Source: Chlorocebus sabaeus
Lineage: Eukaryota; Chordata; Mammalia; Primates; Cercopithecidae
Length of the DNA stretch: 64,000 nucleotides
Reading direction: 5' to 3'
Assembly: GCF_047675955.1 (NCBI RefSeq)
Contig: NC_132915.1
Location: 48,064,026 to 48,128,025, forward strand
Made by a program: the position numbers and the translations under genes. This document shows positions 47,411-59,039 of the stretch, one piece after another (within the stretch, counting starts at the first letter, position 1; each line of letters begins with the position of its first letter). The notes beneath the pieces are model-generated. The model made no database searches, was not told where the DNA came from, and saw only the letters and a program-made list of their open reading frames with translations.

Positions 47411-47940
47411 CACCATGCTACTGCCAGAGCATCTTTCTAGCAAACCTGTCCATGCTGCTTTCATGCTTACAAATTCTTTGCATGGCTTCTCATCACTTGA
47501 GGATAAGGTCCAGATGCCTTGGCTTTTATCATTTGACATCCACTTATCTCTCTAGCTTCATCTCTTACCATATCCTTGCCCTCGTAGAACTGAGCTCTGC
47601 CCTCCAGCAGTACACAAATACTTGCTGTTCACAGATGTGCATGGGGCCTTCTGACACATTTGTCTTGCTAACTTGTCTGGCTAACTCCTGCCCTTCCTTA
47701 CAGGAAGCCTATCCCCAAAGCCAGGTCAGATGACCCCCTCCGTGAACCACATAGTGCCCTATGCATAATACTCTCTCAGCCTTACCATTGTGTATTAAAA
47801 TTAGCTGTTAGTGTTTCTAGAGTTTGTTATTCATCCACAAGGGCCTATATTTAAGAATATGTCTTATTTTCTCCATAATTCTAAGAACATGATAGACACT
47901 CAGCAAATAAAAACCTGAATGAATAAACAAAGGAATGAAT
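47410..47940 (+). repeat. L2 LINE 3' fragment
   Basis: 'agaccgttcaccatgctac', 'tttgcatggcttctcatcac', 'aggataaggtccagatgcc', 'catatccttgccctcg', 'gaagcctatccccaaagcc' and the terminal 'gacactcagcaaataaaaacctgaatgaa' form the L2 3' end. Confidence 0.75.
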
Positions 47941-48264
47941 AGTTGGATGCCCGCAATTAGGAGGAAGGTTTTCTTATTTTCAGGAGGCTGTGGTCTGCAT
48001 GGTTTTTCATAATCTGAATTTCCAGTCTCTAATACGCCATTGTGGCAGAGTTCCAGAGTGATACCTGCTCCTAACTAAACATTTCTGCCTTGCCTGTATG
48101 TTCTCCACCAAGGAAGTTTCAGGAAACCCTTAGATTCTGTGACTCAACTGTGCAATTTGAAAAGCACTGCTGTAGTGTGTATAAGTCCAGAGAGTAATCT
48201 CCTGTCACATCCTATCTCCCATCACATCCAGGCCAGTAGAGAAATCATCAGGCTCATCATCACA

Positions 48265-48424
48265 GGTAACATTTATAGAGCACTTGCAATGGGCTTCAGG
48301 TGTTCATTTATCCTCACAATAACCCTTTGAAGTTACTATCCCAATTTTATAGATATTGGAGTTGAAGCACGGAGATATTAGATTAACTTGCTCAAAGTCT
48401 CACACTTAAAAAGTAATGGAGCTG
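48265..48424 (-). repeat. MIR fragment, antisense (interrupted by Alu; resumes at 48742)
   Basis: 'tttatagagcacttgcaatgg', 'ttatcctcacaataacccttt' and 'gattaacttgctcaaagtctc' are antisense MIR. After the Alu it resumes with 'ggatttgaatccaaggcagtctggc' to about 48775. Confidence 0.8.
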
Positions 48425-48425
48425 G

Positions 48426-48700
48426 GGCCAGGCACGGTGGCTCACGCCTGTAATCCCAGCACTTTGGGAGTCTGAGGCAGGCAGATCACGAGGCCAAGAG
48501 ATCGAGTCCATCCTGGCCTACCTGGTGAAACCCCGTCTCTACTAAAAATACAAAAATTAGCTGGGCATGGTGGTGCATGCCTGTAGTCCCAGCTACTTGG
48601 GAGGCTGAGACAGGAGAATCACTTAAACCCGGGAGGTGGAGGTTGCAGTGAGCCGATATTGCACCACTGCACTCCTGGGTAACACAGCGAGACTCCATCT

Positions 48701-48730
<30 letters not shown>
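48426..48730 (+). mobile_element. Full-length Alu (AluS/Y type) with target-site duplication
   Basis: A complete sense Alu from 'ggccaggcacggtggctcac' to an A tail of about 30. The repeat AGTAATGGAGCT is found on both sides (48412-48423 and 48731-48742), extended leftward by A residues. It sits inside a MIR. Divergence is moderate. Confidence 0.92.
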
Positions 48731-48735
<5 letters not shown>

Positions 48736-49919
48736 TGGAGCTTGGATTTGAATCCAAGGCAGTCTGGCTTTTGGAACTATTTCTTGTTATCGATTATAAC
48801 TTTAGTTGAATACAGGGACTTGCCACTGTTTTATAAGAAGGCCACTGGGGTTGACTAGACCCAGCATAAATTAACATTCAATATTCCAGCCAAGTGGCTT
48901 CCAGCTCATGAGGCTTTTGTTTTTATTTTGGCATAACTGCTTTAAAGATAGCCTTTTCTTCTGATAGCTCTACCTTTATATATACACATGTATATGCAAA
49001 TATGCACTAAATTAGACACTCAATAAACATTACAATTGCTACATTTGTGTGTGTCTGTGACTGCGTATGTTTACAGTGTTGATGGCTCAGGCACATGTGT
49101 GGTTAGAGACCTAGACCACAGACAATATGAAGCTAAACTGTTCCTCGCTTTCAGTCATTCTATATAAACACCGAGCACACATTTGGAGATGAGACTCAGG
49201 CAAAAGCTAACTCCAGTCTGCTTTTGGATAGAGTATAACACCCCTAGCCAAAGAATCTGGTAAATTATCCTTCTCTACATCTAATACCAGGAGGCTCATG
49301 TAATATGGACTAATATATGTTCAGTATTCCTACGTCTGAATCCAGTTCTAGAAACAATACCTGGAAGGTCAGTGCTGACTTCCTTATAGAAAAGAAAAGC
49401 CAGATTCTGCAAAATTGGCACTGCAGGTTGGATTACCAAATTAGGAAAAATTACTGGATGAGGATTGATCTTCCCCCCAAGAAAAACCTAAATACTGCTG
49501 ATAGCACCACACTGTCAGGGAAGGCCTTGCTTACCACTTAACACTATTGGACCAGAAGTAACCCAATATCACAGATTCCTCATAGCTCAGCTGATACAAG
49601 TCTGTAAGCTTTTAGGTAAGACTTTCTTTTCTTTTCAAAAGGAATGCAAGTGAACGTAAAGAATAATACGAAACTAGATGCTTGAAGAAAATACTTATTT
49701 CTTCCTATGGGTGGGAGGTCACTCCCAAGTGATACTCCACTTAACATGGAATCCTAGGGAAATGGCTAAGTCTAAGGAGTTTCAGCCTTTTAATCCCTAA
49801 GCCTGTTCTGTTTTCCTTCTCTTCTGGGCCTAGGTGTTCCCAGCTTATCCTCCCCACCCCCTTCAGCCAGAGGAGCAACCTGATGACACATCAGTTAACA
49901 CAAAGGGCAGCCCACGGTG

Positions 49920-50140
49920 GTAGGAGACAGTAAGGCTGGAATCAGAGCAGCTTTGGCACAAATCTCAGTTCTGCCATTTAGTATTGTGAGTCTACTTTTA
50001 TCTCTCTGAACCTTGGTTTTCTTATTAGTTAAATTAAAATGATACTAATACAATCAGGCACTTTTATTCTGCCCTTTGGACTAGCAGGAGTGCAAAGAAC
50101 AGAAATAATGTCTGTAACATGCCTGACACACAATGGATAC
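49920..50140 (+). repeat. MIR SINE, diverged
   Basis: 'ggagacagtaaggctggaatcagagc', 'aatctcagttctgccattta', 'ctctgaaccttggttttctta' and 'gtaacatgcctgacacacaatgg' follow sense MIR. Confidence 0.65.
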
Positions 50141-50989
50141 TCATTTGTCAGTATGCAAAATCATTGTCATTTAGACATGGGGCCATTGTATCACACTGTC
50201 TTCCAGGACATCTCTAACTAAGAAGCTTCACTCTTATTTGAGGACCATCTAGGTAGTTGTTCAAAGAGTTGGGTTAGCAAGGTTTCTAGGAAAACCACAT
50301 GATGGAGAATTATCTGCCTAAATCCAGGCATCATGAGGGGATGTTCATATTCTACTGACATTCCTTGCTATCATCTCTGAGCTGATAGGAAAGTGAAATC
50401 TATAGCCTATAAATGATTGTGTTTCCCAGAAAGCTTTGTACAGTGTTCCAAAGTGGTGTTGGATAGGAGATGAATTAAGGCATATTTGGAAGTCTTTAAC
50501 TTGGGCAACACAGAGTTTCAGCAGATGGAAACTTCTCAGAATGGAAGTGAGGATCAGATGGGAAATTCCTCCAGGGTCAATTTCAGAAACATAGTTGTGA
50601 ATAATCCTCTATGTAAAAGTCATAAGCACGTGAAATACAGTTTCCCAGTTTGCAGATAATATAAAAACTAGAAGCAGGAAAGATAGGGAAGGAAAAATAA
50701 GCCCATTTCAGTTTGGTTTGGCTTGTTTCCCTTATAGAGCTAAAGGAAATGGAGATGACAAATGTTTTGCTCAGTTGAAAAGTATAAGAATAGCAAGCCA
50801 GAGAAAAAAGAACCATCCCAGCAAATACAGAAGCCTCAGCAAAAGCAAAGTATTGAGTGTCAACACAGTGGTCACAGAAATGACCATCATGAATCATGCA
50901 GGTGAAGAGCACTGGAGGAGAGTAGACAACCAGTGGCAACCAGACAGCACTAGTGAGGCTTCGAGTCAGGCACAGTCTATTCCCTGAAA

Positions 50990-51020
50990 TGCTAGGGGAT
51001 CTCCAGAGATCCCCCTAGCA
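50990..51020. repeat. 31-nt imperfect hairpin
   Basis: TGCTAGGGGATCT (50990-51002) pairs with AGATCCCCCTAGCA (51007-51020) with one bulged base, around the loop CCAG. Confidence 0.85.
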
Positions 51021-51149
51021 GTTAGTTTACTCTTCCTGGAAGAGTGGTCCTAGCACATGGCAGAGTTCCAGAAAAGTGGTTAACTGTTTTGGTATAAATA
51101 AGGATGTCACTGAGATAAACCAGAAATGAAAATTTTTCCATGTTATATG

Positions 51150-51395
51150 CCAGAAGTCAGCAAACTTTTCTAGTAAAGGGCCAAATAGTAAACATTTTAG
51201 GATTTGCAGGCATCAGGAGTAAGGAATGACCTTTGACTATTCTTAAACTGACTATGTTCAGCTCTGCCATTATAGTGTGAGAGCAGCCATAGATAATACT
51301 TCAATCCATATGGTAGTGTTCCAATACAACTTTATTTATAATAAAAGCAAGTGGTAATTGGCTGCAGTTTGAGGACCCCTATCCCAAGTGGATAG
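51150..51395 (-). repeat. MER5A-like element, antisense, with a foreign 43-bp segment
   Basis: 'agaagtcagcaaacttttctag', 'aaagggccaaatagtaaac', 'attttaggatttgcag' and then 'tcagctctgccattatag', 'agcagccatagataat', 'tccaatacaactttattta' are antisense MER5A. Between the two halves the expected 20-odd bases are replaced by 51210-51252, which is an inverted copy of 52005-52047. Confidence 0.8.
51210..51252. repeat. Inverted repeat, left copy (partner 52005-52047)
   Basis: The first 27 bases are an exact reverse complement of 52021-52047 and the rest matches except at 51237 and 51239, giving 41 of 43 matches. Confidence 0.93.
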
Positions 51396-52004
51396 GAAAT
51401 CCAGTCAGTCATTTCATGCAGAGGTTTGTAATTTGAAATCAGTTACCTAGCAAGCAGATAAAAATACACATATTAGCAAATTCAAGACTCTGTGAACTTC
51501 TGAAAGAGAAGGAAGTTAAAGGGTCTGGCCAAAAGAAGAAGACCAGGGTTAAGAATGTGTGGTCAGGTGGCCTTTCCCATTCCAAAAATATTTTCTATAC
51601 TTCCATCTGAGCAAATCATGAAGCTTCTGGCATTAAATAACTTTTAGTTGGCAATTACATTAAAAACAGTAAAGGTTAAAAAAAGTTGCCCTAGCCAAAT
51701 GGTGATATGAAACTCTTCATGAACCTCAAAGCTGTTGCCCAAAATTTTTATACAAAATAAAATTCCCCCTTGCAAGCCTCTGGGCTACTATAATTTTTGG
51801 TTTCAGAAAAATAATCCTGCCCATGGAGGAATTCTCACAGCATTCCTTTTGCCTCCCATTTGAAAGTATCTAAAATCCAGAATATTTTTTAGTGATTGTC
51901 CATTTCCCAAAGTAACTACAAATCTTGACGTTAATTACCTCCCCACTGAAAATGAGGCCAAACCATATGCCTGCCAACTAGGCCCCAATCGATTCCTGGA
52001 TGCT

Positions 52005-52047
52005 GTCAGTTTAAGAACAATCAAAGGTCATTCCTTACTCCTGATGC
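52005..52047. repeat. Inverted repeat, right copy (partner 51210-51252)
   Basis: This segment lies outside the MER5A, in sequence I do not recognise as a repeat, and is the likely donor of the left copy. The spacer between the copies is 752 bp. Confidence 0.93.
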
Positions 52048-52774
52048 CACCATGTACTAGCTGAGCAAATTGCTTCTGTGACCTTTTGCCTCCTCTCTAA
52101 AATGGAAAAGTAACATCAATCTAGTAACATGGTAGTAAGAATTCAATAATATAAAGCTTATACATTTGCCTATAAATACTAGCACCCACTCCCACTTTGT
52201 GGTAGATTCCATTATCCTAATCTAAGGAATCCCTAAGCAGAAAAACACTCATTTTAGGGTAAGGAAAAGACCTCACCATCTGGTCCTATAAATAGGAATT
52301 TGGGGCTAAGGTTCTTTGTACAAACTTTGCTTACTTGCTCCTGAGTTCACTGTTTTCCGGCTCTAACTGTTTTGCTCTTGTTTGTATTCCTTTCTGAAAT
52401 TGCAGAATTCTGGCTTTTTTTTTCTTTCTAGTGTTCTAAAATTTCAGTATTTGGTTGATGGTGTTAATACAGTTATGGAAATGACTAGTTGCCCTTATTC
52501 AGAGATTCCTGAGTCAAGAATAGAATTAAGGTAGTTGCCAACCCAACGTGCCACGTGGCCTCGGTTCTCTACTCCTCTTTTCTGCTCCCTGCTCCCATGC
52601 ACAGCAAACCCCTTGCTCCCTTTCTATACACCCGATTTATGTTTTTTTCATTGAAATCTCTGCATTTCTCATTTCCCCATGTCTTCACAACATCTAGAAT
52701 TTATGAGCCCTGGCATGAAGAGTGAATGGTAATGATCATGGCGATGTTAACTGACAAAATCATAATCATCTACA

Positions 52775-53030
52775 TTTCTTTGGTTTTTCCTACATGCCAG
52801 GCACTTTTCTGTGTCCTTTAAATACATTAACTTATACAGAATTCTCACAACAACCCTAGGTAAGTACTATCATTCTCATTTTATAAATGAGGAAACTGTC
52901 ACTGAGAAGTTAAGTAAATTACTTGCCCAAGGCTACAGAGCTAAGTGGCAGAGCAGGGATTTGATCCCATCATTAATGGCTCTGGAGTCTGTTCTCTCAA
53001 CCACCGTCCGCTATGCTATACTGTGGATAT
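52775..53030 (-). repeat. MIR SINE, antisense
   Basis: 'catgccaggcacttttctgtg', 'caaccctaggtaagtactatc', 'cattttataaatgaggaaactg', 'gttaagtaaattacttgccc' and 'gtggcagagcagggatttgatccc' give a clear antisense MIR ending 'tgctatactgtgg'. Confidence 0.88.
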
Positions 53031-53734
53031 GATCATTTTCAGCCCCGCTGCTTTGAAGGTAACCGAATGAGTATTCATTGTGTATTTATTTAGTGTGCCA
53101 GCCCTATGCTGAATACTGAAGACAGAACTATGGATGAGATAATAATTTACAATCTCACTGAAGAAATGAGACAGTTGATTGAAAGACTTTGTAGTGGAGT
53201 TTTAACAACTAAATCAGGAAGTGGACAGATTCTTGTGTAGTATAGCAGCATGAGAAAATAGAACTAGAACTTGTTCTTAAGGGAGGGGGAAGAGGAGGAG
53301 CCTGTCTTTAGCCCCAAGCTAATGACAAGGAGAGTCAAAGAGGCCATCTTGACTAGAGTGACAAGTTTGTATTGGGATGTGGGGCAGATAAGTTTGAAAA
53401 GATGAGGAAGCTACTGCTCTACAGAGAAAGGATACATCCATAATTTCTAGCTTCCAGTCCTGTGTTGAGACCTAAAATAGGTTTAGGAAAGTGTACCAGT
53501 CAGAATAAGAGGCCTGAGGTGGCACAATAACATATCCCAGGTAGTAGATGGACATTTCTCTATCCACAACCTAAATATTTTGTCTGACAACTAGAAATTC
53601 CAAGAAGGTTACTCAGGTTATGTGTACCATCAAAAAAAAAAAAAAAATCGTTTATTAGCTTTATCTGGTGTTTCAACTGAGACCTTTTTACTTGGAAAAC
53701 AGTAAGAATGAGTTTATATACTCTTCTATGAGAT

Positions 53735-53850
53735 CTTCACAAGAACACTCTTGAGGTCAGTATTAACCTGAATTTATAGAAGAAACTTAAAGCCTCACAC
53801 AATTGAATGAGTTGCCCAAGACCACCACGTGACTCTAGACTGGAGTGCGA
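53735..53850 (-). repeat. MIR fragment, antisense
   Basis: 'cttcacaagaacactcttgagg', 'tgaatttatagaagaaactt' and 'gagttgcccaagaccaccacg' follow antisense MIR. Confidence 0.55.
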
Positions 53851-55064
53851 GTCTCTTGGCTCCAATTTGGGAAGTCTTCCCCTCCACAAGGCAGCTCCTC
53901 ATAGCTGGGCATGGAGATCAATTTGAGAAGTAGGTTCACACAAGACAGTGGTGTTTACAGTTCAGCCAAAGATCCAGAGGACCCCATGATGCCGGCCTAC
54001 TCACAGAACTTCTAGAGACTTTTCCTTTAGACACCCAGAGTTGCCTTTATTTCAGATAAGAGCTCTTAAGCACAGAGGAGATGATTTAGCCTGAAAGAGA
54101 TTATACTTGGTAAAAACGGCCTGTGAGCATGTTGTCCATATCTTATTCTCATGCATGACAAGGATTTTTACTTGTGTACAAAAATAATTTCTTGCACCCT
54201 CTCAGCTGGTCCTTAATTTGTAGGATGCTTGCGAAGGCGTATTGTCACATAGAAGCTTACAAATGAAGGCCCCCAGAAAAACAAAACTGCTTCTTCATTT
54301 TCTGGCTAAAAATAGGGTCAAATAAGTAAAGTAATAAGTTTTAGGCTAGAAAACTGAAAAGGAAGTGGGGTACAGGTCTGGGAGGAAGGCAGGGAGTATT
54401 GATATACCTAACATGATCAAATTACCACTTGCTGTGTAGGTCTTAATTGTACCCATTCTATGTCCCCACATCCTCTGATTCCATAAATTCCAAAACAGCT
54501 CCAAAGGAATCCTATTGGTTTTGTTTGGAAAGCCACCCTATGTTTCTCTGACTGCTCATTCTAAAGCAAGCCTATCAAATTTGGAAACTAAATATAAGCT
54601 GACAGAAATAAGCTACCAGCAAATTAAGCTAAATTAATAGAGTAGACTCCTGAAATACGAAGAAAATAGTTTTTTCCAGGAATCTTTCTCTCTAGTTGCC
54701 AGGCTAGGTAAACTGAAGCAAGCCTCCGTCTCTGCAGCAAGCCCTTTCCTTTGCCTGGTGGTGCTTCCCAGAGAGCCCTGCGTGGGAGCCCCTTCCGGAA
54801 CTACTGCTCCGCCTAGTGGCAGCCTTCAAGCCTTCATCTACCAATTTGATGGGTGTATTGTATGTATAATAACAGGAGTGAAATCCTCCCCTATCCCTGA
54901 AAGGACTTATGCCTTAGTGAATTATAAGAGAAAGGGAAATAACATCCAAATGGGCCAAACGTACAAAGAACACACCGTGGGCAGCTTTCTAATTACAAGA
55001 AGAAAGCATGACTAAACAATTAAGTCTTATGGTGGTCCCAAAGGAATTATAGGGTGGGGGAAAA

Positions 55065-55150
55065 AAGTGCTGGACCAAAAACAAGAAATTCTACTTCAAA
55101 TCCTGACTCTGCCCCCAAATAACTATCTATGTACCCTTATGCTAGACAGT
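55065..55150 (+). repeat. MIR core fragment
   Basis: 'gtgctggaccaaaaacaag' followed by 'tacttcaaatcctgactctgcc' and 'tatgtacccttatgctagac' resembles the MIR core in sense. Confidence 0.5.
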
Positions 55151-56477
55151 TCCATTTTATAACTATAAGTCACTTTTATAAGTATACACAATAAGTGAGA
55201 AATTCAGGCTTTCTCCCGTGTAGATTTTGTCTTAAGACAATATTTAAGACTGTTTTTATGAAAGTGAATACTACAGTTTATCTTTGTATACGTTGTTTAT
55301 GGAATAATAGACTATACAAATGCTAAATCTCATGATCTACACATCACCCTTTCCATTGCCGCTACTCCTGTTCTAGTTCAAATTCTTAAAACTCTGTGCC
55401 CTCTGTGATGGATCACCTCCCTTCCTTTCATCAGCCTTGTAGGAATTCTTTTCCAGGCTTCAGATATGGACAGAAAGCATGGTGGCTTACTTAGTGCCTG
55501 GAGAAACCGGTGTAACTACAAAAACTAACCCCCACCTAAAAATAAATGGGCCAGGGTAGGAGAGGGTTACATCCTCTGCCTGAAATCAGACAGGTACGGT
55601 AGTTGTATGCAAAAAAAAAAAAAAAAAAGATTCTAATATGGAGATCCAATAAGTTGCCTGGGGGGAACTGGCCAATATCGTGTGTCCTTCTCACTCCTTC
55701 CTCACAATTTCCTCATCCTTCCTCCTCCCTCACGGTTAATTTGCCATTCAGAGTGTGCAGCATTAACAAGAAAAGAGTTATCGGAAATACCAAAAGAGGA
55801 TCTAGAAATTCATTATATACCCCAATTTAACAATTCCCTCTAATGAGCATGAAAACATACTTCAACTGGGTTTTATAAGTTGGTAAACTGAAATAGAGGA
55901 AGGTGAAGAGATTTGCCAATGGCCATTACTTAAATCATAGTAGGACCAAAACAAAGTTCAGAAGAACTATCTTCTAGCCTCCTGCTGTGAGTGTCCAAGA
56001 ACCCTTTTCTGCAGGGACAAGAGAGATGTTTCCAATGTGAGGGAGCCAACTACCCTAATGGGTTTGGGAACTTAGCATATTTTAATTTCTACCTTCGCCA
56101 TGTGGTGAAATTGAATAATGATCTATTGAGTTCCATCATTCTCAGTTCTATTGAAACTTGACTAAGCCTGCTTTCATTATTATTTAGAATTTTTGTGAAA
56201 GCATAAATATTCCTGGTACATCATAAAGATTTAAATCATAAAGTTGATTTTTAATTTTCTAATCTAAAACAGCTTGAACACCTGAAGAGACTTAGCAATG
56301 ATATTACATTATGTTGCGTCTTGTAAGATTCCTTCAGGAAACAGTCATACGACCTGAAATATTGTATGGTTTACCGAAGATAAGTAAAGTGTAAAGTCAT
56401 CTTTCTCTTAATAGCTTCTTTGAAACAAACTAACATGTAATTGTTTGAGAAAAAAGCACCTAATGTTTGATGAATGA

Positions 56478-56555
56478 GTGAATGAATGGGTAGATAAGCT
56501 ATAACACAATCTCTCAGTGAATGAATGGGTGGATGAGCTATATCACAAGCTCTCA
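56478..56555. repeat. Tandem duplication, two 39-bp units
   Basis: Units 56478-56516 and 56517-56555 both begin GTGAATGAATGGGT and both end CTCTCA; they differ at four positions. No further copies follow. Confidence 0.92.
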
Positions 56556-57696
56556 GAGGCTTCCTTTCATCCCTCACAATGTTTCAGCTCTAGTTCAATG
56601 CCACAAAACGAGTGTCTCCAGTACTAGTGGTGATGGTCTGGAATAGCACTAAATCAAGCACAAATCATCCAGAAACTTCGCCTTAACTAAGGTATCTATT
56701 TCCTTCCCCATTTTACTAGAGCTGCCCATATGTAACTCGATTGATTGATGGAAGCCTTACTTCTACTTCCTGCCTTTCCTCTGACAGTAAAGGAGGTAAG
56801 AATAAGCAATGCAGTAGGCCCAAGGCTAAAAGCCGAGCTGAGGAGATCTCATTCACTGCCAGACTGTCACCCACCTCAGAATAATTGACAGCTGATTAGA
56901 AGTGGTGCTGAACTGCAAATATCATAGAGCCTGGAGAGACCCAGCAAGGGAAATAGTGAGGAAAGAATTGTATAGTGGGAGAGTGTTGCTGGAGCAGATC
57001 TGACTTCCAGGCTTAATCTTACCACAGAGTCTTATGGGTTCTCCCGACCTTTCTGTTTCCCCAAACCTCTCACTTTCTTGAAAAACAACCCCTATTAACT
57101 GCTTACCTCCTAGGGATGGATGCTAGCATAATATTGGGTGAACAGTTTTTTGAAGCTTTTGAAACTAGGGAGGTTGAAAAATCACAAAGCTAGAAATGAC
57201 CGGCTTCAGGATCCCCAAAACTGGCTATTGGGCCATTTCTGTGCTGTCAAATGAACTGTCAACCTAAAGCACCTGCCAGGTCTAGGCACCGGATCTCTGA
57301 GCTTCTCCGCTGTTCCCCCAACCCTTCTAGATTCCCTCCTCCAGATACACATTCCAGTTATCAGCCAGCCTCACTAAGTCACCAAGACATCAGGTTCAAG
57401 TCATCGTTAGTCATTAATTAAGCTGGCATGATGTTACATGTACTTTCTAGAAATGACATAAATCTAGAAGAGAAAAAACAGACTTGGATGGAGTGGTTTG
57501 AAGCTCACTGCAGGCACTCACAGTTTGATTCTTTTAAGTCTTTTCAGATTAAAAAAAAAAAAGTCTAAAGTAGACTCTGATTATTCTGGAATTTTCTCTC
57601 CATGACCTTGAAGGGCAAGTTTTGACTTTATTCTACTGGGAACCTACTCTACAGAGAGTCCCCTGTAGCAGTGGGGAAAATAAAAGCAATAAATAA

Positions 57697-57957
57697 GACC
57701 TGAAGAGGATCATATGAACCCAGGAGTTCAAGACAGCCTGGGCAACTTGGCAAGACCCTATCTCTACACAAAATTTAAAAATTAGCTGGGAATGGTAGTG
57801 CATGCCTGTGGTCTCAGCTACACAGGAGGCAGAGGTGGGAGGACTGCTTGAACCCAGGAGTTCAAGACTGCAGTGAGCTGTGTTTGTGCCTCTGCACTCC
57901 TGGGTGACAGAGCAAGACCCTGTCTCACAAAAAAAATAAAAATAAAAAAAAATAAAC
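57697..57957 (+). mobile_element. 5'-truncated AluJ-type SINE
   Basis: It starts at 'gaggatcatatgaacccagg' and shows old Alu traits ('gggaatggtagtgcatgcctg', 'ggtgacagagcaagaccctg') with a tail of interrupted A runs (AAAAATAAAAATAAA). Divergence is high. The antisense ORF of 134 codons at 57633-58037 is Alu-derived. Confidence 0.88.
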
Positions 57958-58140
57958 ACCTGAGTTTTGTGCCTTATAATATTTATAACTAAATAAAGAC
58001 AATAGATGTATATATGACTACACTGGGGCTGTGACACATAGAATTTCCTTCAAATATATGTGTAAGATCCTCTCATCAATATGCAGTTCTTGGCTTTTTC
58101 TCTCCTACCTGCAAACCTGAACAAATGTCTGTCTGGTTGT

Positions 58141-58456
58141 TTGTTTTTTTGTTTGTTTGTTTGTTTTGAGACAGAGTCATGCTCTGTGTCCTAAGCTAGA
58201 GTACAGTGGGGCAAGTTCAGCTCACTACAACCTCTGCCCCCCATGTTCAAGTGATTCTCTCACCTCAGCCTCCCAAGTAGCTGGGATTATAGGCATACAC
58301 CCCCATGCCCAGATAATTTTATTTTTTTGTAGTTTTAGTAGAGATGGAGCTTTGCCATGTTGGCCAGGCTGGTCTTGAACTCCTGGCCTCAGGTGATTTG
58401 CCTGCCTCAGCCTCCCAAAGTGTTGGGATTACAGGCATGAGACTACGGTGTCTGCC
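58141..58456 (-). mobile_element. Alu SINE, antisense, with (GTTT)n tail
   Basis: A full-length antisense Alu from a (GTTT)n tail at 58141-58167 through 'gagacagagtcatgctctgtg' to 'gactacggtgtctgcc'. It is diverged (AluS or AluJ). It lies about 450 bp upstream of exon E in antisense, the orientation that most often gives rise to Alu-derived exons, but I see no intact new splice pair. Confidence 0.92.
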
Positions 58457-58911
58457 CAAGATATCTTTCTTCATCTCTGGAAGCCCTACGTTCTTTCAGT
58501 CATCCAACCAAGCCCCACTTCTCTTTGTAACTTTGCTTTTTCCTTAATGAGCCTTCCCCAAATCTATCTGTGCCATTTGTTCTAGCATCCCCCCTCCCCC
58601 TAGACATCTGTGTGTGTTATATGTATTTGGTGCACATATGTTGTCTGGTCCAACTGGTAGCATTTAGATCAAGTAATCCACAGGCTGCAAAAGCAATGAG
58701 AAACCTCCTTATTTGAGATCACTACCACAGTCACATTAATCAAAGAGGCAAGAGAGCCCAGGTTCTTGATTGTCCTTGTAGCTGGTTTGTCTCTGTTGTT
58801 AAAACAGGGTCCCGCATACATCCTGAGGTTCCTTCCTGCCTTACCAATATTGAATGCCAAAAAGGAGTCAACTGACTTGACCAGGTCTATATTTCTTTTC
58901 TGTTGCTCCAG

Positions 58912-59039
58912 GATTCTTCTACAGCCAGATGATTCCTTACAGATCTTGGCACCAGTGGAAGCAGATGTGGGTTTCTACACTTGCAATGCCACCAATGCCT
59001 TGGGATACGATTCTGTCTCCATTGCCGTCACATTAGCAG
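58912..59039 (+). CDS. ADAMTSL1: ADAMTSL1 coding exon E: second half of the second Ig-like domain
   Basis: The 128-bp exon has acceptor ttgctccag and donor gtaacc. Its first base completes the Arg codon begun in exon D; 42 codons follow and one base remains for the next exon. The peptide has the Ig signature DVGFYTC (Cys24), pairing with the cysteine of LLHCEA in exon D, and a possible N-glycosylation site at NAT (Asn25). The domain is therefore split by a 17.5 kb intron in phase 2. The donor gtaacc is weaker than gtaagt. The next exon lies beyond the window. Confidence 0.96.

Larger units (their letters stand above)
41414..58911 (+). other. ADAMTSL1: ADAMTSL1 intron D-E, 17.5 kb
   Basis: The intron runs from gtgagc to a ttgctccag acceptor and interrupts the second Ig-like domain. 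It holds MIR, L2, L1M, MER5A, MER20 and three Alu copies plus several small rearrangements, all listed. Nothing further is recognised in 41420-42050, 42710-43770, 44490-45880, 48800-49910, 50190-50980, 53150-53720, 53860-55060 and 55160-57690, apart from A tracts at 53633-53647 and 55610-55628 and the 39-bp duplication. Confidence 0.88.

Noticed and set aside
57633..58037. Antisense ORF of 134 codons
   Set aside because: Most of it is translated antisense Alu, a common source of spurious ORFs.
58141..58456. Alu-derived exon upstream of exon E
   Set aside because: The orientation would allow it, but I could not find an in-frame segment with both a good acceptor and a good donor.
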